NCBI RefSeq assembly: GCF_017468685.1
Contig: NZ_JAFUHT010000051.1
Location: forward strand, 1-52,022
Direction of reading: 5' to 3'
DNA: 52,022 nucleotides
Source: Methanobrevibacter sp.
Lineage (GTDB): Archaea > Methanobacteriota > Methanobacteria > Methanobacteriales > Methanobacteriaceae
The notes under the pieces are model-generated. The model saw only the letters and a program-made list of their open reading frames with translations, ran no database searches and was not told the origin of the DNA. The translations under genes were made by a program, and so were the position numbers. Shown here piece by piece: positions 35,759 through 43,843 of this stretch (within the stretch, counting starts at the first letter, position 1; each line of letters starts with the position of its first letter).

Positions 35759-36703
35759 TCATTTTACAACTATTTCTTTTAACAGATTATCATCAGCCCC
35801 GACAATTGAAACTAGCTTATTGTCTTTTGCATAAGCAAATCCTTGAACCCCTTCAATATCATAGTCATATCCTTTAACTCCATTGATTGTTTTTGAATCT
35901 CCTGCAACCTGTTCAACAACGGAATTGTCAACTTTACGCTTGTCATATGATATTACACTGAATGTTATGTTGTCTTTACCTTTCTTGAAGGTTTTCTCGG
36001 AGATGAACATTTTAACGCCATTTTCGAGTTTCTGTTCGTAATCATCAAATGATGCGCTTGCATCCTCATTATATCCGTCCGGAAGCTTGAATTCTATTCC
36101 TTCAATGATTACCTTTTTGGTAGTGGTTTTAGGAGCGGATGTGTCTTTATTGTCAGCATCAATCTGTGCACCGTTTCTAAGTATGATATACTGGCCGTTT
36201 TCAAGGGTTATGTCCTTGTCGGTTTTGAAGTTGTCGTTTTCAACGATATCTTCAATCTGATGTCTGGAATTCTTGGTTATTTCAATATATGCCTGCTCTT
36301 CAGTGGATTTGACAGTATATTTCCCTGCAGGGATGTCATCGCCTACCTTATACATTCCTTCCTTATAGTGTCCGTCTTCAGCTTCCCTGTCTGGAGAGTC
36401 ATCAAGCTCGTATAAATCACCACCCTGAATTTCAAGGTATTCTCCGTCTTCAACTGTGATGTATACCCCACCGTGTGTGTTGAGGTTGTAGATAACACTG
36501 TCAAGATCACCTGAAGAGTCTGATGAAACTGCAAGGTAAAGATTGTAGGTATTGCATTTCACATAATATTCGCCTGCAGGAAGATCATCGCCCACCTTAT
36601 AGGTACCGTCGCTGAGCAAAATATCTTCAGCACTTACATAGCTTATAGCTGCCACAGCAACTATTAAAATTAGAAATATTTTAAAAAAAGTTTTATAATT
36701 CAT
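35759..36703 (-). CDS. Secreted protein with two 'VGDDxPAGxY' repeats
   Basis: A 314-aa protein with signal peptide MNYKTFFKIFLILIVAVAAI (cleavage near residue 25). Two repeats begin 'DGTYKVGDDLPAGEYYVK' (about 32-49) and 'EGMYKVGDDIPAGKYTVK' (about 114-131). The same '.Y.VG.DIPAG.Y' motif is known from secreted bacterial lipoprotein-like domains of unknown role. The C-terminal 120 residues form a separate domain, 'IEGIEFKLPDGYNEDASASF...', like small membrane-associated domains in methanogens. It precedes the zinc-ribbon membrane gene by 13 bp, suggesting a joint envelope function. Confidence 0.72.
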   Translation of the reverse strand: MNYKTFFKIFLILIVAVAAISYVSAEDILLSDGTYKVGDDLPAGEYYVKCNTYNLYLAVSSDSSGDLDSVIYNLNTHGGVYITVEDGEYLEIQGGDLYELDDSPDREAEDGHYKEGMYKVGDDIPAGKYTVKSTEEQAYIEITKNSRHQIEDIVENDNFKTDKDITLENGQYIILRNGAQIDADNKDTSAPKTTTKKVIIEGIEFKLPDGYNEDASASFDDYEQKLENGVKMFISEKTFKKGKDNITFSVISYDKRKVDNSVVEQVAGDSKTINGVKGYDYDIEGVQGFAYAKDNKLVSIVGADDNLLKEIVVK

Positions 36704-36739
36704 ATAATCTCCTCATTTATTGAAAAAAAAAGAAAAATA

Positions 36740-36759
36740 AAGAGGAAATAATTCCTCTT
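36740..36759 (-). terminator. Hairpin over the stop codon of the 525-aa surface gene
   Basis: 8-bp arms AAGAGGAA and TTCCTCTT with loop ATAA, overlapping the stop codon at 36758-36760, followed on the minus strand by TTATTTTTCTTTTTTTTTC. Confidence 0.7.
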
Positions 36760-38335
36760 AGACTACTTTAATAACTTGGACATGTGTATAGAAATATCCA
36801 ACTGAATAATGGTTGTGAGTAGTTGTCTTACCACATCCAGGGCATTTGAATCTGGAAGTTGCCTTAACCTTTTTGCTGCTGGATTTATATTTATGGGATG
36901 CTGGAATATATTTCAGCTTAACAACTTTATTAATAACTTTTTTATAAGTTTCAGTGTTACCGCTCATTGATTTAAAATGTTTCATTCCCAAACCATACAG
37001 CAATACTTTAGCTTTTCCATTTTTAACGGTAGCATAACTGGTTGCACCGTTAGCTCTGATTTTAAGCTTACCGTCTTTAACATTCTTACCACTAGTAGTT
37101 TTAACCTTTATAGTGATTATTTTACTGGCAGTGGAATAAATAGAATATTGTTTTTTCATTACAATTTTGGTTTTAAGACGTTTTTTCAAAACAGCTTTAG
37201 CTTTAACCTTTTTAGAAGCCTGTAAGTTGGCATTTCCATTAAATTTAGCAGTGTATTTGTAGGTTTTGGTTTTACTTAATTTAATAGATTTAGTAGCCCA
37301 TCCATTTTTAACAGCAACTTTATAGGTTTTACCGTTGATTTTGAATGTGACTGTTCCTTCGTTAACAGCCTTACCATTACTGGTCACTTTTGCCTTAATA
37401 GTTGTCTTGAAACCTTTATACTCAGTCACTTTATAAGCTTTAATACTTACAGGGGCTTTAGTGATTACAGCAGTTTTTGTAACAGCAGCTGCAGTTACGT
37501 AAGATAATTGTGATGAAAATGTAACACTCCAAGTTCCAACACCTACAGCAGGTGTGAATGAAATATAACCGTTGGAATCAGTTACATAAGATTCTTTTAC
37601 CTCAGTACTGCCTTTTTTATATACCACATTCAATCCCATAGATGTAAGAGGATTTCCTTTTGTATCAGTTACTCTTGCAGTCATGGTTCCGGTATTATAA
37701 ACCCCATTGAAATCATTTGCAGTAATTACTGCGTTTCCACTAACCTTAATTGAATTTGCACTCATAAGGTTGCCATCAGCTTTATTATATGCACCTACCA
37801 TATAAAGGCCTGGTTTAAGAAAATTTTTTCCAAGAGTGATATAGTAATTACCTGCAGAGGCTGAACCTTGATCACCATAGTAATATTGGGTTTCCTGAAC
37901 TTGAGTGCCATGCACATCAAAAAAGACAAACTTGAAATTATACGCTTCAGTATAATACATACTATATGGACTAAGATAATAATAGAACTTTCCACCACTT
38001 GTTGATGAAATCTGATTGTCGTCTAAAATTTTAACAGTATACTGATATGAATAAACAGGTATAGCTGCTGAAAGAGCCTCCTCAGATTCATCCTTAGATA
38101 TTATTGAGTCATCATTTACAGTAGATAACACCTCATCATTTTCTTCAATTGCAACCTCATCATCTGCTGTTGCTTCATACGTATCCTCACCAACATCTGC
38201 TACTATCTCCTCCACTTCCTGATTATCAGTTGCTATAGTATCAGTAGCATTATCTGCAGCACTAACAGAGGACATAGCACAAATACTTACTATTAATAAC
38301 AGTAGGATTAATAATCCACTCTTCTTTTTCAACAT
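36758..38335 (-). CDS. Secreted Ig-like surface protein with C-terminal CxxC/HxH motif
   Basis: A 525-aa secreted protein: signal peptide MLKKKSGLLILLLLIVSICA (cleavage about residue 26), an acidic linker (27-90), about four Ig-like domains, the later ones basic ('GTVTFKINGKTYKVAVKNGW', 'KLKIRANGATSYATVKNGKA'). Unusually, the C-terminus is a short cysteine/histidine segment, 'FKCPGCGKTTTHNHYSVGYF', which looks like a half zinc site or a redox CPGC pair on the outside of the cell. No other protein in the cluster has it. A wall- or partner-binding role is possible. Function unknown. Confidence 0.8.
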   Translation of the reverse strand: MLKKKSGLLILLLLIVSICAMSSVSAADNATDTIATDNQEVEEIVADVGEDTYEATADDEVAIEENDEVLSTVNDDSIISKDESEEALSAAIPVYSYQYTVKILDDNQISSTSGGKFYYYLSPYSMYYTEAYNFKFVFFDVHGTQVQETQYYYGDQGSASAGNYYITLGKNFLKPGLYMVGAYNKADGNLMSANSIKVSGNAVITANDFNGVYNTGTMTARVTDTKGNPLTSMGLNVVYKKGSTEVKESYVTDSNGYISFTPAVGVGTWSVTFSSQLSYVTAAAVTKTAVITKAPVSIKAYKVTEYKGFKTTIKAKVTSNGKAVNEGTVTFKINGKTYKVAVKNGWATKSIKLSKTKTYKYTAKFNGNANLQASKKVKAKAVLKKRLKTKIVMKKQYSIYSTASKIITIKVKTTSGKNVKDGKLKIRANGATSYATVKNGKAKVLLYGLGMKHFKSMSGNTETYKKVINKVVKLKYIPASHKYKSSSKKVKATSRFKCPGCGKTTTHNHYSVGYFYTHVQVIKVV

Positions 38336-38985
38336 AATATCCCTTTTAAATTAATTTAATCATAGGACAATATTTACCTATGTTAATAAATCTGTTTAAA
38401 ATTGTATATAATAGTTATTCATTAAATGTAAAAAATAATGGACATATGAGTTAATTTGGTAAAAAAAAATAGTACAATATCTTGAAATATTACAATTATC
38501 TAATAAATGTTCAGAAAATACAATTAAAATTTATCCAAATCAAGAATTATTAATAAAAATAAATATTCATAACAAAAATTAATATAAAAATTATTAAATG
38601 ATTAAAAATACTGAACAAAATTTATGTAAAAAATATCATACATTAAACGGTTCGAATCTTATTGAGACAAAGATACGTACGTAATTATAAATTTATTACT
38701 CTGACTAAAATATAGTCCATGAAATGAACTAAAAAAAATAAGAAAAATAAGGAAGTTAATCCTTTTTAATGATTTTTATCATAAGTTGCAATACATGTAA
38801 CTTTTGTTATTTAAGAACTTTTTAGTCAACATCCAATGTATCATTAACTTTCTTCAAATATTTATCAGAATGGAATTTATATAAAGAAATAGAGAGATCA
38901 TTTGAAAAGTAAATCTCTTTTAATGCTTCGTTTCACCCACTGACCTTTAAGGTCAATGTATTCTTTCACTATAAGATAAATTAAT
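38336..38985. other. 650-bp spacer with relics
   Basis: No intact gene. It contains (a) at 38731-38764 a copy of the adhesin 3' end and terminator (33 of 34 bases equal to 28242-28275) without any adhesin gene attached; (b) a possible coding relic on the minus strand at 38822-38935; (c) the palindrome TGACCTTTAAGGTCA at 38941-38955; (d) GAGACAAAGATACGTA at 38664-38679, matching 41230-41246 with one gap. It reads as a site of past deletion. Confidence 0.6.
38822..38985 (-). pseudogene. Possible broken gene end, unknown
   Basis: On the minus strand, one frame reads 'KEYIDLKGQWVKRSIKRDLL' (about 38975-38900) and stops; an overlapping frame reads on as 'NEALKEIYFSNDLSISLYKF' and then 'HSDKYLKKVNDTLDVD' to a stop at 38822-38824. 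A single frameshift would join them. No start codon with ribosome site is visible. No family recognised; the call rests only on protein-like composition. Confidence 0.3.
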
Positions 38986-39348
38986 TTAAACTGTAATTAA
39001 TTGAGTTTCGATTGCAGGAATATTATTTAAATTACTGGTTATTCTGCTTGCATCAAATATTTGCGCATTATTATGAATAATGGCAACTAACTGAACATTC
39101 AAACAAATGTTTTCTTCAGTAATGGCTGCTTGGATAGTGATACTAACCAAATTTTTGAAATAACCTTTATCTAGGTTAAATAGTTCAGATGCATTTAAAA
39201 ATTCAAATGCAACAGGTTTGGAATTGATATCCAAATCCAATGTTACATCATTATCCAACTCAATTGAAACATCATATTCATAAGGATCACTAGAATAAAC
39301 AAATAATGAATTGTTTTTATAATCATAATCATATCTTAATCTAGCCAT
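38986..39348 (-). CDS. DUF2283-like protein
   Basis: A 120-aa acidic protein, 'MARLRYDYDYKNNSLFVYSS...VTLDLDINSKPVAFEFLNAS', which follows the DUF2283 layout (short strands, 'V.LD.D....P...E.LNAS'). The C-terminal half is a separate strand-rich segment. DUF2283 function is unknown. I prefer the ATG at 39348 because GGATG lies 6 bp upstream; an ATG at 39357 would add three residues. It lies 107 bp after the PIN-type gene on the same strand and is distantly like the gene at 17393. Confidence 0.62.
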   Translation of the reverse strand: MARLRYDYDYKNNSLFVYSSDPYEYDVSIELDNDVTLDLDINSKPVAFEFLNASELFNLDKGYFKNLVSITIQAAITEENICLNVQLVAIIHNNAQIFDASRITSNLNNIPAIETQLITV

Positions 39349-39455
39349 ACATTTCATCCATTTACATAATTTATTTTTTGATTGAATCGATTAATTCACA
39401 ATTATTACTTATTATGTATTCTAACAACATATAATCAATATTAAGGCATGCAATA

Positions 39456-40169
39456 TCAGTTATTAAGAAACTCTTCAGGTTTTTTCGGAATAACTTCTCC
39501 ATTAAATATAGAAAAAATACCAGTTGAATTATTAATTATTCCATTATCTCGAGTAATAAAATAAATTACATTATCCAATTTATCAGATGTTTTAAAGGCA
39601 TCCAATAGAATTTCTGCATCCGGGCTATGAATTCCTATATCATTAAGAAAACCAATAATTTGAGCATCCCCTAAATTAATAGAATAATGATATAAATCCA
39701 CTTTTTTAAAAAGAAAGTTAAGAGCAGAATAATAATTTTTATAATCTGATTTTAAAGTCAAAAATTCTTCATTTATCCAGATTTCAAAAGAGGAACTAAT
39801 AGAATATTTTAAAATATCATTATAGTAAGAAAATAACCTATTAACAATTTTTAGAAATTTTTTCCTATTAAATCCAAATGGATAATCTTCAAAAGAATAT
39901 TTATTTAAAAATTTTCTTTTAACAATATATAATGAAGAGGCAATTTTTTCATCAGGAATTTTATTAACTAAAATAAATTTCCTAATACAACCAATAACTT
40001 CAAATGAAATTTTTTCAAGCTTAGAGAGTACATTATTCGATTCTTTTTTAACATTCTCACTAGTAACTTTAATTGAGTTGGATTTAAAGTATTTTTCGCA
40101 AATATCTTTTGCACTGTCTTTAGTAGCAATTGATAGAAAAATATTGCTATCTAAGAAATGATAATTCAT
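39456..40169 (-). CDS. Probable PIN-domain ribonuclease (toxin candidate)
   Basis: A 237-aa protein with the acidic pattern of PIN nucleases: D6 in 'MNYHFLDSNIFLSIA', E43, D184/D190 in 'HSPDAEILLDAF' and D208 in 'YFITRDNGI'. PIN enzymes cleave RNA and are common toxins. The ATG at 40169 is chosen because AGGAGG lies at 40175-40180 upstream of it; a longer frame from 40196 would add nine residues overlapping the previous gene. It begins one base after the stop of a Panacea-like gene, which suggests a toxin-antitoxin pair. It is larger than usual PIN toxins (about 130 aa), with a helical insert at about 60-160. Confidence 0.65.
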   Translation of the reverse strand: MNYHFLDSNIFLSIATKDSAKDICEKYFKSNSIKVTSENVKKESNNVLSKLEKISFEVIGCIRKFILVNKIPDEKIASSLYIVKRKFLNKYSFEDYPFGFNRKKFLKIVNRLFSYYNDILKYSISSSFEIWINEEFLTLKSDYKNYYSALNFLFKKVDLYHYSINLGDAQIIGFLNDIGIHSPDAEILLDAFKTSDKLDNVIYFITRDNGIINNSTGIFSIFNGEVIPKKPEEFLNN

Positions 40170-40170
40170 A

Positions 40171-41049
40171 TTAATCCTCCTCAAAATAGATATCAATTAA
40201 TGGACCTAAAAATCCTCTATCTTCGTGAGAACAGTCAGCATATTTTGTAAAATCTATCCACTCATCTGATTTATTAATAAAATCATCAACTATATGATCT
40301 AAATTATAAATTGAAGTTTGAAATTTTTGATTCCATTGAGTATAGTTTTCATCATAAAATGAATCATGTTCCAGACATCTTAAACCTTGGGCAAAACTAA
40401 ACCAAAGATTTTTAATAGGTTTTTTTAGAATATTCCATTTTTCAGATATTAAATTTTCATCATTTAAAAAATCAATTTGGCGAGTGAATTTAGTGAAAAT
40501 TAAACTAAAATCTTGCATATAAATAATTGGAATTAATTTACATTGACAATTCCTAAATGACATAACATATTCATCTCCATCACCAATGAACTTATCATTT
40601 CCAGTTGGATTAAAAATACCATATTTGAATTCGTGAAGCATATCTAAAGGAGCAAAATCCTTATAAATATCTTCAGCCAACGCCGAATAAACATAATTAC
40701 CTTTAGAAATTAAATTTAAAATTGATTCGGTGATTTCTGGAAAATCATTTATGTCATTACCATTAAATCTGTCCAAATATTTATCATTCAAAGAATAATT
40801 TTCACCAACAGCTGTTAAATATTTTTTAGATTCATTAAATGAAAATCTTAAAGTTTCACTGAACGGACCATAGCAATACCAATAATATGGCAAATCATCA
40901 TACAATGGATGGTCTTCACCCAAATCCATTTTTACTTTATATATTACTTTTTGAAGTACTAATTCGTTAATAGGCATACTGTTTTCTTTAAATAAACAAA
41001 TTACATTTTTAGTCAATTCATTATTGGTTTTAATTATATTTGAAATCAT
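40171..41049 (-). CDS. Panacea/DUF4065-like protein (antitoxin candidate)
   Basis: A 292-aa protein. Residues about 27-70, 'NELVLQKVIYKVKMDLG...LPYYWYCYGPFSETL', resemble the SocA/Panacea (DUF4065) domain, 'LQKL.Y...' followed by 'YYW..YGPFS'. Panacea proteins are antitoxins that neutralise diverse toxins in two-gene modules. The remaining 200 residues are mostly helical and unrecognised. It ends one base before a PIN-type gene. GGAGGAAATGGT precedes the ATG at 41049. The family call is from motif memory; a search is needed. Confidence 0.55.
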   Translation of the reverse strand: MISNIIKTNNELTKNVICLFKENSMPINELVLQKVIYKVKMDLGEDHPLYDDLPYYWYCYGPFSETLRFSFNESKKYLTAVGENYSLNDKYLDRFNGNDINDFPEITESILNLISKGNYVYSALAEDIYKDFAPLDMLHEFKYGIFNPTGNDKFIGDGDEYVMSFRNCQCKLIPIIYMQDFSLIFTKFTRQIDFLNDENLISEKWNILKKPIKNLWFSFAQGLRCLEHDSFYDENYTQWNQKFQTSIYNLDHIVDDFINKSDEWIDFTKYADCSHEDRGFLGPLIDIYFEED

Positions 41050-41204
41050 ACCATTTCCTCCAAAAAATTAATTAAATTATAATATGTTTTAATAATATAT
41101 AAATATATTGAATAATCCAAAAATTAAAAAATGTATATAATATAGCCAAATTAATTAAAATAGCTTAAAATAACTTATTTTACCAAAATAAATCAAAAAA
41201 AGTA

Positions 41205-41250
41205 TATGTTCAAGTGTAACGTATATTTCGAGACATAAGATACGTAATAT
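41205..41250. repeat. Dispersed repeat core
   Basis: TTCAAGTGTAAC at 41209-41220 is the reverse complement of the first 12 bases of the 54-bp repeat at 20601. GAGACATAAGATACGTA (41230-41246) matches 38664-38679 apart from one base. The surrounding spacer 41050-41279 is AT-rich and otherwise empty. Confidence 0.45.
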
Positions 41251-41279
41251 ATTATATACTTAAAAAAAATAAAAGGGAA

Positions 41280-41480
41280 TTAATCTAAATTATCGGCAAT
41301 ATTATCAAACATTGCCTCATCAAATTCTAATCCCCTTTTCTCAAATATAGTTCGTAGCATATCCATTCCTGTTGGAATATTAGGGTCATTAATTCTTTCC
41401 CTAATTTTTTCATGCTCTTCAGGTGTGGGTTTTTTTGTACAGTAGTATTCTGCACAATGTATTTTTGATTTAATAGTCAT
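41280..41480 (-). CDS. Small partner protein of tandem cassette, copy 1
   Basis: A 66-aa charged protein (MTIKSKIHCAEYYCTKKPTP...) of unknown family. Its start overlaps the stop of the 216-aa gene by one base (TAATG), so the two are translationally coupled. It is homologous to the 59-aa protein at 42335-42514: both have 'C.KKPT/RKLPT.EE', 'R...DP.I.TG.D.L' and an acidic end 'FDEAMFDN' / 'YDEIFAD'. Cys residues at 9 and 14 might bind metal. Conservation of a tiny partner in both copies argues that it is a real gene. Confidence 0.65.
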   Translation of the reverse strand: MTIKSKIHCAEYYCTKKPTPEEHEKIRERINDPNIPTGMDMLRTIFEKRGLEFDEAMFDNIADNLD

Positions 41481-42130
41481 TAGTCATACCCCATTCTAGT
41501 TAATTGTATACCTTTTATGTTTTTATCATTTATATAATTTGATAATGCAATCCCATACATAATATCACAAATATCATTAGCTTTTTCAGAATCCGAATAT
41601 TTTTCATCACAATCATTTTGACAAGATTTTAAAATTGATCGAGCATATTCTTTTAAAAATAAATGAAATAAAATATTTATTCCTTTTGATTTTAAAATCA
41701 ATAGTTCTTTTACGCTTGCAACTAATTCATAATCCTCAAAATCTCTTATTAAAACACCAAAATTTCTATCAGATGGAGGAGAATATGAATCTTTTGTATG
41801 ATTATGAATAGATACAACATGATGCCCTTCAAACTCACCATCATCAAATGTTATTTTAACATTATTTTTTATTCCTTTTGCACATTTAAGAATTTCTCCA
41901 GTCACATAATCAAAATATACTACAAATTCATAGTCAAGATTTCGAGTTTTTTTAATGAATTCATCAACTGTTTTAAATGCCTCATCACTGAATTCAGACG
42001 GCAGATCCTCCATTCGAATTGAGGAAACATTTTCGGTTTTCAATTTTTGATAATCTTCAAAATCATCGCCAATATCCAACATACAAACTAATAGCACATA
42101 TACACAAATTAAAATATTTCTAAATTTCAT
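41480..42130 (-). CDS. JAB/MPN-like protein of tandem cassette, copy 1
   Basis: A 216-aa protein. Residues 5-20 (NILICVYVLLVCMLDI) form a signal or membrane helix. The core has E79 (TGEIL) and 'VVSIHNHTKDSYSPPSDRNF' with H109-x-H111 and D121, which resembles the HxH...SxxD metal site of JAB/MPN-type peptidases, one residue short of the standard spacing. A deubiquitinase-like or amidase role cannot be inferred. The first 111 codons plus 110 bp upstream are almost identical to the second copy at 42548-43165, while the 3' half differs strongly. The small partner follows with one base overlap. Confidence 0.6.
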   Translation of the reverse strand: MKFRNILICVYVLLVCMLDIGDDFEDYQKLKTENVSSIRMEDLPSEFSDEAFKTVDEFIKKTRNLDYEFVVYFDYVTGEILKCAKGIKNNVKITFDDGEFEGHHVVSIHNHTKDSYSPPSDRNFGVLIRDFEDYELVASVKELLILKSKGINILFHLFLKEYARSILKSCQNDCDEKYSDSEKANDICDIMYGIALSNYINDKNIKGIQLTRMGYD

Positions 42131-42334
42131 GAACAGATATTGGTTTATAAAACTTATAAAGCTTTATTTTAAAAATAAAAAGCAAATGACTTAATAAATG
42201 AATTTTTAAGAGTAATTTTACAAGTTTAAGGCAATATTGCACAACAAAAAATAGATTTGCAATGAATTTAAATTCAACTAACAAATTTAAATGGAACCCG
42301 TTATCTTTAAAAACCCATGAAAAAATAAAATCTT

Positions 42335-42514
42335 TTAGTCAGCAAAGATTTCATCATACTCAACATCAAAACCAAGCATCTTATAGAGAGCATAAAGTCT
42401 ATCCTTGCCAGTTAAAATAGTGGGATCAGCTACTCTTTTTCGAGCAAGTTCAATTTCTTCATGAGTAGGTAGTTTTCTACAACTATATCCAATAGTATTT
42501 ACAGCATTGTCCAT
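42335..42514 (-). CDS. Small partner protein of tandem cassette, copy 2
   Basis: A 59-aa protein, 'MDNAVNTIGYSCRKLPTHEE...YDEIFAD', homologous to the 66-aa protein at 41280. AAAGGAG lies 10 bp upstream of the ATG. It begins 33 bp after the stop of its larger partner because that gene stops early in this copy; in copy 1 the two overlap. In the gap the old frame is still readable ('GIQLTKKEYVT'), showing recent loss of the coupling. Confidence 0.68.
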   Translation of the reverse strand: MDNAVNTIGYSCRKLPTHEEIELARKRVADPTILTGKDRLYALYKMLGFDVEYDEIFAD

Positions 42515-42547
42515 AGTAACATACTCCTTTTTAGTTAATTGTATACC

Positions 42548-43165
42548 CTATATGATTTTATCATTTATATACTTTAATAATTCACTCCCATATATAATAT
42601 CATGCATTTTGTTGATTATTTCATCATCAGAATATCTAGAAACACACAATTCAAGACAGGAGTCTGCAATATCATCAGAACAAATATTCAACAAAAATGA
42701 TAACCCCTTATACACTCCTTTGGCCTCTAATATCCAGAATGAACTAAAACCTGCAACCAATTCATAGTCTTCAAATGGTCTGTCAAAAATTCCAAAATTT
42801 ATGCCCGATGGAGCAGACAAGGAATACTTACTGTGATTATGAATGGACGCCACATGATGCCCTTCAAACTCACCATCTTCAAATGTTATTTTAACACTAT
42901 CTTTTATCCCCTTTGCACATTTAAGAATTTCTCCAGACACATAATCAAAATATACTACAAATTCATAATCAAGATTTTGAGTTTTTTTAATGAATTCATC
43001 AACTGTTTTAAATGCCTCATCACTGAATTCAGACGGCAGATCCTCCATTTGAATTGAGGAAACATTTTCGGTTTTCAATTTTTGATAATCTTCAAAATCA
43101 TCGCCAATACCCAACATACAAACTAACAGTACATAGACACAAATTAAAATATTTCTAAATTTCAT
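42548..43165 (-). CDS. JAB/MPN-like protein of tandem cassette, copy 2
   Basis: A 205-aa paralog of the gene at 41480. The first 111 residues differ in only a few positions, but from residue 112 the sequences part: 'SKYSLSAPSGINFGIFDRPF' here, 'TKDSYSPPSDRNFGVLIRDF' there. H109-x-H111 and E79 are kept, but position 121 is Gly instead of Asp, so the presumed metal site is incomplete. The protein ends at TAG where copy 1 has AAA, losing about ten residues. It might be inactive, or have a binding role only. Confidence 0.6.
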   Translation of the reverse strand: MKFRNILICVYVLLVCMLGIGDDFEDYQKLKTENVSSIQMEDLPSEFSDEAFKTVDEFIKKTQNLDYEFVVYFDYVSGEILKCAKGIKDSVKITFEDGEFEGHHVASIHNHSKYSLSAPSGINFGIFDRPFEDYELVAGFSSFWILEAKGVYKGLSFLLNICSDDIADSCLELCVSRYSDDEIINKMHDIIYGSELLKYINDKII

Positions 43166-43287
43166 GAACAGATATTGGTTTATAAAACTTATAAAGCTTT
43201 ATTTTAAAAATAAAAAGCAAATGAGTTAATAAATGAATTTTTAAGAGCAATTTTACAAGTTTAAGGCAATATTGCATTAAAGAAATA

Positions 43288-43843
43288 ATGAAATCAACTC
43301 CAAATATAATATCCCATCTTGAAAATAAAACGGAAATAGAAAATAACATACCTCTCCACGTCGACACCATCTTCATTAGACAAAAAGATGGCAGGAAAGT
43401 TTAAAATAGTCTTGTGTACAAAACAGGTACACAAGAGGAATTATCTGATAAGGAGGCAATAGACTTGCTTTTGTTGCCAGACATGGATATTGACTTACCC
43501 ATCAAATCATTAATGACCATGATTTGTTTAATACTTTCCAAAAACAATATTTCAGACTTAGATTTTAAAAAGAAAATCATTCTTTGCGAAATTAAAGTTC
43601 TTAACAGATTTTTCAATGATTATGAATTTTCTAGTTGATTGAAATGTTACAAACAAAAAACCCTGAAGTCGAACGCATAATCCAAAAATACGGAGAAGGA
43701 TTCGACACCATATACTTCGACGGAAAAGCCGACGGTATACTCAAAATTGCCCAAAAAGGTTTAATGGAGGAATTGATGAGGACATTATTTCCCATCTAAC
43801 TGGTTTTTCCATCGACAAACTCAAAGAAATCAAAAAAGATTAA
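43288..43843 (+). pseudogene. Broken Rpn-family (PD-(D/E)XK) transposase/nuclease
   Basis: Recognisable pieces of a recombination-promoting nuclease/putative transposase run in order but in different frames: 'STPNIISHLENKTEIENN' (from 43288), 'LSDKEAIDLLLLPDMDIDLP' (43441 on, in the frame opening at 43414), 'CEIKVLNRFFNDYEF' to a stop at 43636-43638, then 'NPEVERIIQKYGEGFDTIYF' with 'DGKADGILKIAQKGL' (to about 43763), and, after one more shift, 'GIDEDIISHLTGFSIDKLKE' ending 43843. The catalytic N-terminal part is missing. At least two frameshifts are visible. It abuts the tandem duplication. Confidence 0.72.

Larger units (their letters stand above)
41797..43275. repeat. Tandem duplication, period 1035 bp, of a two-gene cassette
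   Basis: 42130-42240 and 43165-43275 (upstream region) and about 41797-42130 and 42832-43165 (5' part of the larger gene) match with few differences at a constant offset of 1035 bp. The identity ends at 'CAATATTGCA' (42240/43275), directly beside the broken Rpn-family gene. Further downstream both copies carry a homologous but diverged 3' half and small partner gene. Confidence 0.88.

Noticed and set aside
43414-43638. An intact 74-codon gene
   Set aside because: It is the middle piece of the frameshifted Rpn-family gene.
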